This document shows positions 28,853-38,251 of a stretch of 64,000 nucleotides of DNA, in pieces; position 1 is the first letter of the stretch, and every line of letters begins with the position of its first letter. The DNA is from Tildeniella nuda ZEHNDER 1965/U140 (GTDB lineage Bacteria > Cyanobacteriota > Cyanobacteriia > Leptolyngbyales > Leptolyngbyaceae), in assembly GCA_019358895.1 (NCBI GenBank), contig JAHHIG010000007.1, positions 186,001-250,000 on the forward strand, read 5' to 3'. Below the pieces are notes generated by a model. It saw only the letters and a program-made list of their open reading frames with translations. It did not search any database and was not told where the DNA came from. Made by a program: the position numbers and the translations under genes.

Positions 28853-31138
28853 ATGAATAGCAAGCAAAACGCTTCATCCTCGCTCTCTGAAGTAAATGGA
28901 CAATTTTCTGTACCGCTGCTTCAGCCCACTGGTAGTGAAGAAGAAAAGTGGGATCTGGGTTGGCTAGGTGCGGTTTTGCGGCGACGAGCCTTACTCATTG
29001 CCAGTGTGTCTTTGGGTACGATCGCCGTCGCTAGTGGTTTACTTTTCTTCATGTCAAGCTCTACGCCTCCTAAGTTCTCCGGTCGGTTTCAACTGCTGGT
29101 TGAACCTGTGACAGCAGAACAACAGCAGGCGCGATCGGCTGCTCGTGCACAAGGTGCAGAGACCATTCAACCTGAGCAGATTAATATTCAGCAATCCAGT
29201 CTGGACTACGAGACGCAGATCCGCATTTTGCAGGGTCCCAAATTGATGAATCCGATCGTGAAGCAACTGCAAACGAGGTATCCAGACATCACTTACGAAC
29301 AGCTGATTAACAGCTTAAAGATTGCTCGCCTGACGACTCTAACCGCTGATAAGAGAGAACAGGGCACAAAGCTGATTGAGGTGAGCTATCAAGACTCCGA
29401 TCCGCAAAAAGTCCAGTACATTCTTGAACAGGTTTCCAGTGCGTACCTCCGTTACAGCCTTAAGGAGCGACAATCCAGCATTCGGCAGGGGGTGAAATTT
29501 ATCGACAGCCAGCTACCTCAACTGAGACAGCGCGTCAACGCTTTGCAGGGTCAAATTCAAGCCTTGCGTGAGCGGTACACGATCGTCGATCCCGATTTGC
29601 AGGGGCAGCAGTTAACCCAACGCGCTGGGACGCTGGGTCAGCAACAGGCTGATAGCCAAACGCAGCTAGCAGAAACGCAGGCGAAACAACGCACCTTACA
29701 GCAGCAGTTGCAAAATTCTAACCTTCAGTCGGTTGTCGGTGAAGCTGCCTACTACCAGGCTCTGCTCACTCAGTACCAGCAAATTGAGAGCCAACTGGCG
29801 ATCGAATCTGCTCGCCTACAGCCTGGCAACCCGACACTTCAAGCGCTTGAAGAGAAACGCCAGAAGTTACAGAGCGTGTTGCGCCAGGAAGCTGACCGGG
29901 TTGTGGGTAAAGCCTCCGATTCGATTACGGTAGCAACGGCTCGCGATCGCGCCATTGCCCAGTCGGGAGCAGAGGTCAATCAGAAGATTCAGCAACTGCC
30001 GAATGTGGCGCGGCAGTACACCGATTTACAGCGAGAGTTGGTCATTGCGAATGAAAGCTTAAATAAGTTTTCCAGCCGTCAGGAAGCGCTAGAAATTGAT
30101 GCCGTTCAACAGGAAGTGCCGTGGGAATTAATCAGACCGCCCGAATTGGTCAAGGATCAACTGGGGAAGCCGATCAACGTTGATGCTACGAGTAAAGTGC
30201 GGTTCCTGGCGCTCATTGCGATACTGGGGCTTCTGCTGGGCGTTGGCGTTGGGTTTCTCGTCGAAATTTCCAAAGACGTGCTGCAAACGACCGACGAGGT
30301 CAAACGCAGTGCACAACTGCCGTTGCTGGGCAATATTCCCTTTAATGATGCCAAAACGATCGCCTCACCTGGATGGTTGGGCGGTCTTTTCCAGGCTCGA
30401 TCGACGGCAAAACCCAATGCCAACCAAGCGGCAGGAGTCGATCGCAACAGCCTTTACAATGCCTTCCCCTTTATTGAAGCGTTTCGATCGCTGTACAAAA
30501 ACATTCGGTTGCTCCCGCTGCGCGCACCTGTACGATCGCTCACTATCAGTTCCCCTGAGCCGGGCGATGGTAAGTCGACGATCGCGGTCAACCTGGCTCA
30601 AGCAGCAGCGGCAATGGGACAGCGGGTACTGTTGGTCGATGCAGACTTGCGCCATCCTCAGGTGCATAGCCAGATGAACCTATCGAATGAATGCGGTTTA
30701 AGTGACATCCTTACCTCAAATATCAACGTCAGGAATGTGCTCCAGCAGTCACCTCTAAAAGACAATTTGATGGTGTTGACCGCTGGAAAGCCAACGTTAG
30801 ACCCGGTTGAACTACTGTCTTCTGGAAAAATGCAGTTATTGATGGAACGCTTCCAGATGGTGTTTGATCTGGTGATTTACGACACTCCACCTCTTCTGGG
30901 TTTAGCCGATGGCAGTTTGATTGCTGCCCAAACGAATGGATTGGTGCTAGTGATTCGCATGGGCAAGACCAAGCGCCTCGCCCTGAATCAAACCCTGGAG
31001 GAAGTGAAGATTTCTTCTACTAACGTTCTCGGTTTAGTGGCAAACGGTGCCAAAGATGCGGCAAATACTCCCTACGGTTACTACCGCCCCTATGTTCAGT
31101 CCCAAAATCAAAATGGTTCTGCCCCTGTTGAGGTCTAG
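28853..31138 (+). CDS. Polysaccharide co-polymerase with tyrosine autokinase domain (Wzc/BY-kinase type)
   Basis: The 761-residue protein has a first membrane helix (ALLIASVSLGTIAVASGLLFFM, about 46-67), a periplasmic Wzz-type domain with long coiled coils (about 190-420) and a second helix (FLALIAILGLLLGVGVGFLVEIS). A cytoplasmic BY-kinase follows, with Walker A SSPEPGDGKST (about 567-577), Walker A' LLVDADLRHP and Walker B LVIYDTPPLLGLAD. A C-terminal tyrosine cluster (TPYGYYRPYV) is the expected autophosphorylation site. It controls polymer length and export with the Wza-like protein. The following gene starts 9 bases later. Confidence 0.95.
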   Translation: MNSKQNASSSLSEVNGQFSVPLLQPTGSEEEKWDLGWLGAVLRRRALLIASVSLGTIAVASGLLFFMSSSTPPKFSGRFQLLVEPVTAEQQQARSAARAQGAETIQPEQINIQQSSLDYETQIRILQGPKLMNPIVKQLQTRYPDITYEQLINSLKIARLTTLTADKREQGTKLIEVSYQDSDPQKVQYILEQVSSAYLRYSLKERQSSIRQGVKFIDSQLPQLRQRVNALQGQIQALRERYTIVDPDLQGQQLTQRAGTLGQQQADSQTQLAETQAKQRTLQQQLQNSNLQSVVGEAAYYQALLTQYQQIESQLAIESARLQPGNPTLQALEEKRQKLQSVLRQEADRVVGKASDSITVATARDRAIAQSGAEVNQKIQQLPNVARQYTDLQRELVIANESLNKFSSRQEALEIDAVQQEVPWELIRPPELVKDQLGKPINVDATSKVRFLALIAILGLLLGVGVGFLVEISKDVLQTTDEVKRSAQLPLLGNIPFNDAKTIASPGWLGGLFQARSTAKPNANQAAGVDRNSLYNAFPFIEAFRSLYKNIRLLPLRAPVRSLTISSPEPGDGKSTIAVNLAQAAAAMGQRVLLVDADLRHPQVHSQMNLSNECGLSDILTSNINVRNVLQQSPLKDNLMVLTAGKPTLDPVELLSSGKMQLLMERFQMVFDLVIYDTPPLLGLADGSLIAAQTNGLVLVIRMGKTKRLALNQTLEEVKISSTNVLGLVANGAKDAANTPYGYYRPYVQSQNQNGSAPVEV

Positions 31139-31146
31139 CTGCCCCT

Positions 31147-32841
31147 TTGCTTTGTACTGATATGCACTCATCAGTCACTCCGTCTACATCGTCCGAAGTA
31201 TCCCCAACCAATGAGGGTCTGTTGCCCCCTGCGCTGCCCGATCGCCATGCTAGTCCTGACGATCTGGGATGGATCACCTCGAGCCTATTCAATCGGCGCA
31301 CGGGAGCGATCGCAGGAGCCGCGATCGCCACCGTTGCAGGCACTGGTCTCATCCGCTTAGCTGATCAACCCGCAACGTATGAGGGTAAATTTCAGCTACT
31401 CGTTGAGTCTGCTGGCACGATCGAGCCTACTGCCCAAACTGCCGCAAATCAAGCAGCGATCGCCGCGCCCAGTATTGATTACGCCAGCCAAATTCAGGTG
31501 CTGTGGAGTCCCAAACTGCTCTCGCCTGTTGTACAACAGCTCCAGTCGCAGTACGCTGACCTTACCTACGACACGCTTTCGCAGAAGTTAGATATTGCTC
31601 ACCGCGATGGCGAAAAAACGCTAGAGCTGACGTACCAGGACACCGACCCCAAAAAAGTGCAGGCGGTACTGGAAAACGTATCGCAAGCCTACCTACAATA
31701 CAGTCAAGCTTGCCGCACAAGCCTGTGCCGTGAACTTGATTTCGTTGAGCGACGACTGCCTCAACTACAACAGCAGGTAGCAGTGGCACAGCAAAACCTC
31801 CAAACGCTTCAGCAGCAGCATGGCATTAGCGAACCGACGGCACTGGGGCAGCAGTTATCTCAACGCCTGACTGTCTTGACCCAACAGCGGCAAGACCTGC
31901 AAATTCGGCTGACAGAGGTACGTACGCAGGCAGCCATTCTAGAAAGACGAACAGGGCAAACGGAGACTGGGCAAGTAAAGCAAGCGCTCAGCCAGAACGA
32001 TCGCTATCAAGCCTTGCTGTCTCAGTTTCAGACGATCGCCGAGCAGCTCACGGTCGAGCTTACCCGTCCGCAGCCAGACAGTACAACGCTACAAGCGCTC
32101 AAGCAGCGCTATCAGCAGGTATCTGCCCAAATGACACAGGCAGCGCAACAACCGATCGCTGCCAAACTTGCACAGGCGATCGCTGACTTTCAAGCCAACA
32201 AGACAACTGACTATACAGCGGTGACGCATCAGCAAACGCTGTTAGAAGGCGTGACGGCGGCAACGCAAGTGCAGGCATTGACTATTAGCCAGCAGGCGAT
32301 CGCGCAAACCGAGGAACCGATCAAGCAGCAAATCAAACAGTGGGCGGCACTGGCTCGGCACTACGACGAACTTAATCTGGAGTTAAAGTTTGCCACTGAT
32401 AATCTAAACCTGTACGAAACAAAACGTGCAGCACTTAAACAGTCTGCACCAGCACAAACCCGCTGGCAGCTTACTGAAGCGCCTGCCATTGAGCAGGTTT
32501 CTCATGGCTTTACCCTCTCTGATCCCGAACATCGACTGAGTTTGGGGTTGCTGCTGTCCTTTTTGCTGGTTGTTTTCGTTATGTCCATTGCCGAACACAC
32601 TACGCTCACGCGATCGCCTCGACGACAGCTATCAGCGCTTCAACCGGAGTTCTCGTGGCAAGCACAACTATCGACCGTTCAGCCCTGGCAACCATCTGAC
32701 TCATCCGAACCATCTGCGCTGCCCTCACTTCTGGTAATGCCTGCGCTTGCAATGCCGCTGCACGATCGACGCACTACTCTGTTTCTTTTAACAGCGGCAA
32801 CCCGGATAGGGACGCGAAAGCGGGCAACAGTCACTGCCTGA
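31147..32841 (+). CDS. Kinase-less Wzz/GumC-type polysaccharide chain-length regulator
   Basis: The 564-residue paralogue of the preceding protein has the Wzz-type periplasmic domain (YEGKFQLLVESAGTIEP, LDIAHRDGEKTLELTYQDTDPKKVQAVLENVSQAYLQYS), glutamine-rich coiled coils and a C-terminal membrane helix (LSLGLLLSFLLVVFVMSIAEH), but no Walker motifs. The tail after the helix is about 80 residues of unrelated sequence, where the kinase domain would be, and is probably the diverged or lost kinase region. The start at 31162 is ATG; an earlier in-frame start at 31147 is given here because it lies 9 bases after the upstream stop. It presumably acts in the same envelope complex. Confidence 0.85.
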   Translation: MLCTDMHSSVTPSTSSEVSPTNEGLLPPALPDRHASPDDLGWITSSLFNRRTGAIAGAAIATVAGTGLIRLADQPATYEGKFQLLVESAGTIEPTAQTAANQAAIAAPSIDYASQIQVLWSPKLLSPVVQQLQSQYADLTYDTLSQKLDIAHRDGEKTLELTYQDTDPKKVQAVLENVSQAYLQYSQACRTSLCRELDFVERRLPQLQQQVAVAQQNLQTLQQQHGISEPTALGQQLSQRLTVLTQQRQDLQIRLTEVRTQAAILERRTGQTETGQVKQALSQNDRYQALLSQFQTIAEQLTVELTRPQPDSTTLQALKQRYQQVSAQMTQAAQQPIAAKLAQAIADFQANKTTDYTAVTHQQTLLEGVTAATQVQALTISQQAIAQTEEPIKQQIKQWAALARHYDELNLELKFATDNLNLYETKRAALKQSAPAQTRWQLTEAPAIEQVSHGFTLSDPEHRLSLGLLLSFLLVVFVMSIAEHTTLTRSPRRQLSALQPEFSWQAQLSTVQPWQPSDSSEPSALPSLLVMPALAMPLHDRRTTLFLLTAATRIGTRKRATVTA

Positions 32842-32889
32842 GCCTCCGTGAACAACTGCTAGGCTGGAGATGTCCTGCTTGAAGAGCGT

Positions 32890-33723
32890 ATGCATAGACT
32901 GTTGACAGGACCCCTGACGGTAGAGCGATTGCAGCTTGCGATCGCCAATCTACCCGCTTCGCTCCAGGGCGTGACGCTAACCCAATTTTCTGATTTTCAC
33001 TTCGATGGAATTCGGCTCTCTGAACGGATGCTGGGAGAAGCGATCGAGGCTAGCAACGCTCTTGAGCCTGATCTGGTTGTCCTTACCGGAGATTTTGTCA
33101 CGACTGATCCTGCTGCGATTCATAACCTGATTCCGTGGCTTAAAACACTAGAAAGCCGAGCTGGCATCTATGCTGTTTTAGGCAACCACGACATTTGCTA
33201 CCGTCGATCGCGCCGTGAAATCACGGAGGCACTCACCAGTATTGACATTCAGGTGTTGTGGAATGAAACTGCCTATCCGCTAGGAGCTGGACTCGCGCTG
33301 GTTGGTCTGGCTGATTTTTGGTCGGCTTCGTTTAATCCTCTGCCTGTGATGACGGCGATCGAGACTCACATTCCCCGTATCGTGCTGTCGCATAATCCCG
33401 ATACTGCCGTACCGTTGCAGCAATGGCGCGTTGATTTACAACTCTCTGGACACACCCACGGCGGTCAGGTGGTGCTTCCAGGCATCGGCAACGTGTCGCA
33501 GCTCATTTCAACGACGTACTGCAAGTTACCCAGGCAAGCCCGACAGTTTGTACCCTGGATGAAAGAATGCGATCGGGTCTCTAAACACTGGGAGTGGGCG
33601 CAAGGACTGCATGATGTGGGCAGCAACCGCCTTTACGTGAATCGCGGCTTGGGTACCTACCTGCCCGGTCGGTTGTTTTGTCCCCCTGAAGTGACTGCTA
33701 TTACGCTGACCCAAGGTGCTTAA
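32890..33723 (+). CDS. Calcineurin-like metallophosphoesterase
   Basis: The 277-residue protein has all the metal-binding blocks of the family in order: TQFSDFHFDG (D-x-H), VVLTGDFV (GD), AVLGNHD (GNHD), VLSHNPD and LSGHTHGGQV. The resemblance is to the YkuE/YaeI-type membrane-associated phosphodiesterases, including the end NRLYVNRGLGTYLPGRLFCPPEVTAITL. No signal peptide is evident. The substrate may be a lipid or nucleotide phosphodiester. It follows the exopolysaccharide genes by 48 bases, possibly by chance. Confidence 0.92.
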   Translation: MHRLLTGPLTVERLQLAIANLPASLQGVTLTQFSDFHFDGIRLSERMLGEAIEASNALEPDLVVLTGDFVTTDPAAIHNLIPWLKTLESRAGIYAVLGNHDICYRRSRREITEALTSIDIQVLWNETAYPLGAGLALVGLADFWSASFNPLPVMTAIETHIPRIVLSHNPDTAVPLQQWRVDLQLSGHTHGGQVVLPGIGNVSQLISTTYCKLPRQARQFVPWMKECDRVSKHWEWAQGLHDVGSNRLYVNRGLGTYLPGRLFCPPEVTAITLTQGA

Positions 33724-33846
33724 TCGCGCCGTTTGGCAAGATATTTCAGAAGGTAGACAGGAGAAAGGAAGTGAGTTGCTACGGTAGGAACGTCAATGTC
33801 GATTGGCTATCTGTAGAAATACCTTTAGAAACGAACGAAACAGCTC

Positions 33847-34584
33847 ATGGCACTGCATAGTATTAAAGAGTTTGACCCAAGCCACCGGGATTATTTTGAT
33901 CATCAAGATATTCAGAGCTTTGGAGTTTACTCCGGAGATGAACAAATCGGCTCTATTGATGACCTGTTAGTCGATGATGATGGCAGCTTCCGCTATTTTG
34001 TTGTCCATACTAGCGGCTGGATTCTTGGCAAAAAAGTGCTGTTGCCGATCGCGCGTACTCGCATTGATGATGCTGCACGTCATGTTTACGTCGATCGCTT
34101 CAGCAAAACACAGTTAGAGGCTTTGCCTGCTTTCACTCAAAACACAGCCATCGATTTTGACCACGAAGAGCAAGCCAGGCAGATTTACCGTACCGCCGAT
34201 GTTCCAGCCGCATACGGCGTTGGTTATGCTGGTTCCGCTAGTGCCCCTCCTACGCCAACCGATCCACCTCCGTCCTATGGGGTCGCCTATGCAGGTTATG
34301 ACACGGCTCCGAGTGCACCATCAGAGGCACCCGCTGGCTATGGTGTTGGGTATACTGGCTACGATAGTGCACCTGCAACGCCCGCAGATCCACCGCCCTC
34401 GTATGGGGTTGGTCACGCTGGTTACGATGCCTTAGCAGATGCGTCTTCTCAACCGTCTGAACTAGCGGCTGACCACGACACGTATCGGTATCAGCAAGAT
34501 CCAGAATTGTATGCCCTGAATGAGCGTGACCACCAAACGCTGAAGCGATATGAAGAGCGGCTGATGGCAAATAAGCAGCGCTAG
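33847..34584 (+). CDS. PRC-barrel domain protein with Pro/Gly/Tyr-rich repeats
   Basis: The 245-residue protein has an N-terminal PRC-barrel (FGVYSGDEQIGSIDDLLVDDDGSFRYFVVHTSGWILGKKVLLPIARTRID, about 27-78). About four repeats of roughly 30 residues follow, around SYGVGYAGYDSAP (about 115-205), proline/tyrosine-rich and probably disordered. The C-terminus YALNERDHQTLKRYEERLMANKQR is charged and helical. PRC-barrel proteins of this kind are widespread in cyanobacteria, often with a DUF2382 stress domain, which is absent here. It stands alone. The repeat number may vary between strains. Confidence 0.85.
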   Translation: MALHSIKEFDPSHRDYFDHQDIQSFGVYSGDEQIGSIDDLLVDDDGSFRYFVVHTSGWILGKKVLLPIARTRIDDAARHVYVDRFSKTQLEALPAFTQNTAIDFDHEEQARQIYRTADVPAAYGVGYAGSASAPPTPTDPPPSYGVAYAGYDTAPSAPSEAPAGYGVGYTGYDSAPATPADPPPSYGVGHAGYDALADASSQPSELAADHDTYRYQQDPELYALNERDHQTLKRYEERLMANKQR

Positions 34585-34620
34585 TCGGTCGCAGCGTCCT
34601 ACTATCTCCTACTATCTACG

Positions 34621-35130
34621 TTACCCAGCGATCGACGTTTCAGCCGCCAGACACCAGGCGAGATAGACGGCATGATAAGAGGTGGCGCTTTCAGGTAAGT
34701 AAGTGTCATAGCGATCGATAACCCACTTGGTTGCCATTGTGTCTGGTGAGCTTGATGGATCTAACGTCAATTGCTCTCCCATTTGCGGCGGTTCACCCAT
34801 GGTATTGAAGCCAAGCTGAAGGGCTGATTCGCCAACTTCTGCAAGGTGAATATGAATGTTTTCTTGCGGCTGGAAGAACGACCACTCTGACTTTGGTGCC
34901 AGCGGCAAATCTTCTCGTTGCACCTGCGCTAAATAAACTGCCCGCACGTCTTGCCCCAATGTGACAGGCTTGTAAGCTGTAAGCTCAACGATGTGCCAGC
35001 GCTTCTGCTTGCCCATTGATACCAGATCATCAATGGCTGGAGGTTGCTCTGCCCACTCTATGCGCACGCTCCGTTCGTGAGCATGTTGGCGATCGGATTC
35101 TTTGCAGCACGCATAAATCAGTAAATACAT
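34621..35130 (-). CDS. Hypothetical protein
   Basis: The 169-residue product starts MYLLIYACCKESDRQHAHERSVRIEW. The sequence is acidic and soluble-looking (GQDVRAVYLAQVQREDLPLAPKSEWSFFQPQENIHIHLAEVGE). No known domain, signal or membrane helix was recognised. It is convergent with the PRC-barrel gene (36-base gap). Composition is typical of coding DNA in this window and no better frame overlaps it. Confidence 0.7.
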   Translation of the reverse strand: MYLLIYACCKESDRQHAHERSVRIEWAEQPPAIDDLVSMGKQKRWHIVELTAYKPVTLGQDVRAVYLAQVQREDLPLAPKSEWSFFQPQENIHIHLAEVGESALQLGFNTMGEPPQMGEQLTLDPSSSPDTMATKWVIDRYDTYLPESATSYHAVYLAWCLAAETSIAG

Positions 35131-35444
35131 TGCATCTCTAGACTGACAATTTTAAGAACAATTGTACTATATCTAGCCTTGAAGCGATGAAAGGTTCAGC
35201 TAATAAACTGGGTTTGAGACTCTGTCATGGCTTTCTCAGTGCTTCTACTCACGCTGGTCGATGCGTTGTATAAGTTCTGATTAAGTCACCGATCAGTTAA
35301 AGGCTATCTAAAGCTTAAGAGAATTGAAAAATAGTCCGCTTCGATGCTGTAATACGTCTCTAGCTAGACCTCAGATGAAGGCAGCAAAGGTTAGAAATTA
35401 TATAGATGAGTAAAACTTTTTGATACCGTAAGGTTATTACTACC
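35131..35444. other. Divergent promoter region, no gene seen
   Basis: 314 bases between the divergent starts of the hypothetical protein and the response regulator. It is AT-rich near 35150-35170 and 35385-35440, where promoters would be expected, but I cannot define -35/-10 boxes with confidence. No RNA gene was recognised. Confidence 0.3.
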
Positions 35445-35861
35445 GTGTCTAATCAAGTCTATAAGCTCCTCGCTGTCGATGATGTTCCAGACAACCTGTT
35501 CCTGCTGCAAACGATACTCGAAGCAGAGGGCTTTACTGTGGACGTAGCAACGAATGGTCGAACGGCACTCAGTAAGATTAAGATGTCTCCACCTGACTTA
35601 ATTTTGCTAGATGTCATGATGCCTGGTATGACAGGCTATGAAGTGACGCAACGCATTCGGCAGGACGAGAGTCTACCTGCAATACCGATCGTGCTGATCA
35701 CAGCCCAAGACGAGGCAGCCGCATTACAAGGGCTTGAGTTGGGGGCAAACGACTTTATCAGCAAGCCGATCGACTTTGATGAGCTGTTGGCTAGAGTCCG
35801 AGCTTACTTGCATCTAGAACATACCGTTGAAGCGAACAATGTCGTCCTATCAGCTAACTAA
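35445..35861 (+). CDS. Single-domain response regulator (REC)
   Basis: The 138-residue product is a receiver domain alone. It has the acidic pair in LLAVDDVPDNL, the phospho-acceptor Asp in LILLDVMMPGMTGYEV (about residue 56), the Thr in PIVLITAQDE and the Lys in FISKPIDFDELLARVRAYL. No DNA-binding or enzymatic output domain follows, so it would act by protein-protein contacts, for example in a phosphorelay or in motility control. The start codon is GTG (GTGTCTAATCAAG). No histidine kinase is adjacent. Confidence 0.92.
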   Translation: MSNQVYKLLAVDDVPDNLFLLQTILEAEGFTVDVATNGRTALSKIKMSPPDLILLDVMMPGMTGYEVTQRIRQDESLPAIPIVLITAQDEAAALQGLELGANDFISKPIDFDELLARVRAYLHLEHTVEANNVVLSAN

Positions 35862-35950
35862 GCCAAATTTGCACAACCGCCAAATTTGCACAACCACTTG
35901 CTCTTTGGTTGTGCAGACATAGCTCCCATCTGAATCTGAGGCTTATTCTC

Positions 35951-36078
35951 TAGGGACTGTCGTCAATGACGACTACCCATTGCTTACAGGAAGGGTTCCA
36001 ATCCCTAGCCTCGTGTGTTGGGGCGGGCGCGACCATGCTGATACCAGAGGTTTCGAGCTGAATTGATGACGCGCCCTA
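35951..36078. mobile_element. MITE-like element family C, copy 1 (128 bp including TA)
   Basis: Left end TAGGGACTGTCGTCAATGAC and right end AATTGATGACGCGCCCTA are inverted repeats. The other copy at 45721-45848 has exactly the same length. The TA at each outer edge followed by GGG(C/A)...GTCATCAAT fits the ends of the IS427 group of IS5. No coding capacity. The right end overlaps the stop codon of the ABC exporter gene. Confidence 0.75.
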
Positions 36079-37857
36079 GGTAGCAGCTACACCGAGTTGG
36101 AGCGCATAGAGATTGGCATAAACGCCCTGCTGTGCAACCAACTCATCGTGAGTGCCCTGTTCGACAATTTGACCTTGCTGCACCACCAAGACCTGATCAG
36201 CTTGCGTGACAGTACTTAGACGATGGGCAATCACAAAGCTAGTGCGACCTTTGAGCAGTCGAGCGATCGCATCTTGCACCAAAGCCTCAGTCCGCGTATC
36301 GATACTGCTCGTCGCTTCATCCAGAATCAAAATGCGAGGGTCAATCAAGACTGCACGGGCAATGCTCACCAACTGTCGCTGTCCCTGGCTGAGGGGTGCC
36401 CCACGTTCGCCTAGCTGTGTGGCATATCCCTGCGGAAGCGAGGTGATGAATTCATGCACATTTGCTAATTGTGCGGCTGTTTCAATTTGGGCATGGGTGG
36501 CTTGCGGTGCACCAAACGCAATATTTTCGGCAACGGTACCGCTGAAGAGAATGTTATCTTGCAGCACAATACCAATCTGTCGGCGCAGACTTGCTTGAGT
36601 CACACTGCGAATATCAATGCCATCAATTTTAACCGCGCCGCCTGAAACATCATAGAAACGCAGAATCAGATTGATCACCGTGCTTTTTCCAGCGCCTGTC
36701 GGTCCTACAAGCGCGACCATTTGACCAGAATTTGCTGTGAGGCTTACGTCGGTCAGGACAAGCTTTTCTGACGTGTAGCCAAAGGCGACATGCTCAAATG
36801 TAACCTTGCCTTGAATAGGAGGCATTTCGATCGCATCGGGTGCATCGTTGAGCTGAGATGGCTCGTCGAGTAGTGAGAAGATCCGCTCTAGCCCTGCAAA
36901 AGCCGACTGCGCCTGGGTGTAAAACTGGCTGAGAATCTGAATCGGGCGAAAGAACTGCTGTACATAGAGTAAAAAAGCAGTGACTACGCCGATCGTGGCT
37001 GCTCCCGTTACTGCTAGATAGCCGCCATATGCCAGCACAGCCGCTGTTGCTAACGTGTTGAGAAAGTCGATCGACGGCAGGAATGCAGCCGTAATTGCCA
37101 CAGCCTGTACGTTTGCGTCACGGTTAGCGGCATTGAGCAGGTCAAACTCGGCAATGTTCATCTGCACGCGATTGAACGCCTGGGCTTCGCGGACACTGCC
37201 GATGTCTTCTTCGAGCTTAGCGGAGAGTTCGCCGATCGTCTGTCGAGTGACGCGAAAGCGGGTACGTGCCCACCGTGCAAACAACCCTGTGGTGAAAATC
37301 ATCACAGGCACAACCAGGTTGCTAAGCAACCCAAGCTGTAGGTTAATCGCCAGCATAGCAATGACGATACCAACAAGACTGAAGGTATTGCCGAGCATCT
37401 GCGCGATCGTCTGTCCAAATGCCTGATTGACCGTGTTGACATCATTCAGCAGGCGGCTCATCAGATCACCCGCTTCACTGCGATCGAAAAAGCCCAGCGG
37501 CAAGCTCTGAATTTTGACAAAAATGTCTTGCCTCAGGTGCGCCAGCAGACGCTGCATGATCGAGCCAACGCGCCAGATTTGCCCCCGAATTGCCCAAACG
37601 CCAAGGACATAGATCAACGCCAGCAATCCCAACAACAGCAGCAAACCCGCCAAATTGCCCTGCTGAATCAGATGATCGATCGACCAACCGAGCAGAAAGG
37701 GACCGATCACCTGCGTTGCCGCACCGATCATGACCAGAGCGATCGCGATCGGCATTTCTTTCTGGTATGGGCGTAGGTACTGCAAAAAGCGCCGTAGCGT
37801 CGAACGTGGCTGCATTGCCGTTTGCTCGGATACCACGATGGGACCTGTACCTCTCAT
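36076..37857 (-). CDS. ABC exporter, fused membrane and ATPase domains (MdlB/MsbA-like half-transporter)
   Basis: The 593-residue type IV exporter half has an N-terminal six-helix domain (LRRFLQYLRPYQKEMPIAIALVMIGAATQVIGPFLLGWSIDHLI onward, to about 330) and a nucleotide-binding domain. The latter has Walker A GPTGAGKST (about 391), signature LSQGQRQLVSIARA, Walker B ILILDEATSSID and the H-loop IAHRLST. It works as a dimer and exports a lipid, peptide or drug; the substrate is unknown. The stop codon TAG (36078-36076) lies in the end of a 128 bp MITE, so the last residues may have been set by the insertion. An internal start MQPRSTLRRF (15 codons in) is possible. Confidence 0.92.
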   Translation of the reverse strand: MRGTGPIVVSEQTAMQPRSTLRRFLQYLRPYQKEMPIAIALVMIGAATQVIGPFLLGWSIDHLIQQGNLAGLLLLLGLLALIYVLGVWAIRGQIWRVGSIMQRLLAHLRQDIFVKIQSLPLGFFDRSEAGDLMSRLLNDVNTVNQAFGQTIAQMLGNTFSLVGIVIAMLAINLQLGLLSNLVVPVMIFTTGLFARWARTRFRVTRQTIGELSAKLEEDIGSVREAQAFNRVQMNIAEFDLLNAANRDANVQAVAITAAFLPSIDFLNTLATAAVLAYGGYLAVTGAATIGVVTAFLLYVQQFFRPIQILSQFYTQAQSAFAGLERIFSLLDEPSQLNDAPDAIEMPPIQGKVTFEHVAFGYTSEKLVLTDVSLTANSGQMVALVGPTGAGKSTVINLILRFYDVSGGAVKIDGIDIRSVTQASLRRQIGIVLQDNILFSGTVAENIAFGAPQATHAQIETAAQLANVHEFITSLPQGYATQLGERGAPLSQGQRQLVSIARAVLIDPRILILDEATSSIDTRTEALVQDAIARLLKGRTSFVIAHRLSTVTQADQVLVVQQGQIVEQGTHDELVAQQGVYANLYALQLGVAAT

Positions 37858-37970
37858 GCCGCTCCTTTGCTGCGCCTTACAATGTTCCAGAGACTTTCCC
37901 TACAGTACAGCGACTCAGGAATGATGGCATCGTTTGGGGAACATCGGTTAGAGAATCACTGTATAAGTCT

Positions 37971-38016
37971 GGGATAGCTATCAGCTATCATCTATCAGCT
38001 TTTCTCTGACCGCTAA
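37971..38016. repeat. Heptamer (STRR) repeat
   Basis: Units of CTATCAG/CTATCAT followed by CTGACCGCT, upstream of the ABC exporter and downstream of the porin. The two halves are partly complementary. The region 37858-38146 otherwise shows no gene. Confidence 0.6.
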
Positions 38017-38146
38017 GGGTTTTGCGGTTGAATAACCGACCCATTAACCAGGTTTCGACGGCGCTCAACCTTCAGTCATAGTGGGTTGAGCATAGCCGAA
38101 ACCCAAACCACTGGTATCTTGTTTTCTTGCAATCCTCTAACCGCCG

Positions 38147-38192
38147 ACCGCTCCGAGAAAGCAAAGGCTGTACGAATGACACCAACCACAGC
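38147..38192 (-). pseudogene. 3'-terminal remnant of a second porin gene
   Basis: Read on the minus strand the segment encodes VVGVIRTAFAF, almost the same as the last residues VIGVIRTTFAF of the intact porin at 38252-39937. It is followed by the same GAGCGGTC heptamer context. The nucleotide match covers about 45 bases. The rest of the second copy is missing and heptamers (38195-38252) lie between the two. Confidence 0.6.
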
Positions 38193-38194
38193 CT

Positions 38195-38251
38195 TTCTCT
38201 GACCGCTGACCGCTGACTGCTGACCGCCGACCGCTGACCGCTGACCGCTCC
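38195..38251. repeat. Heptamer (STRR) repeat at the porin 3' end
   Basis: About eight units of GACCGCT with small variants (GACTGCT, GACCGCC) running directly up to the stop codon of the porin gene. On the porin transcript this gives AGCGGTC repeats in the 3' untranslated region. Confidence 0.75.
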
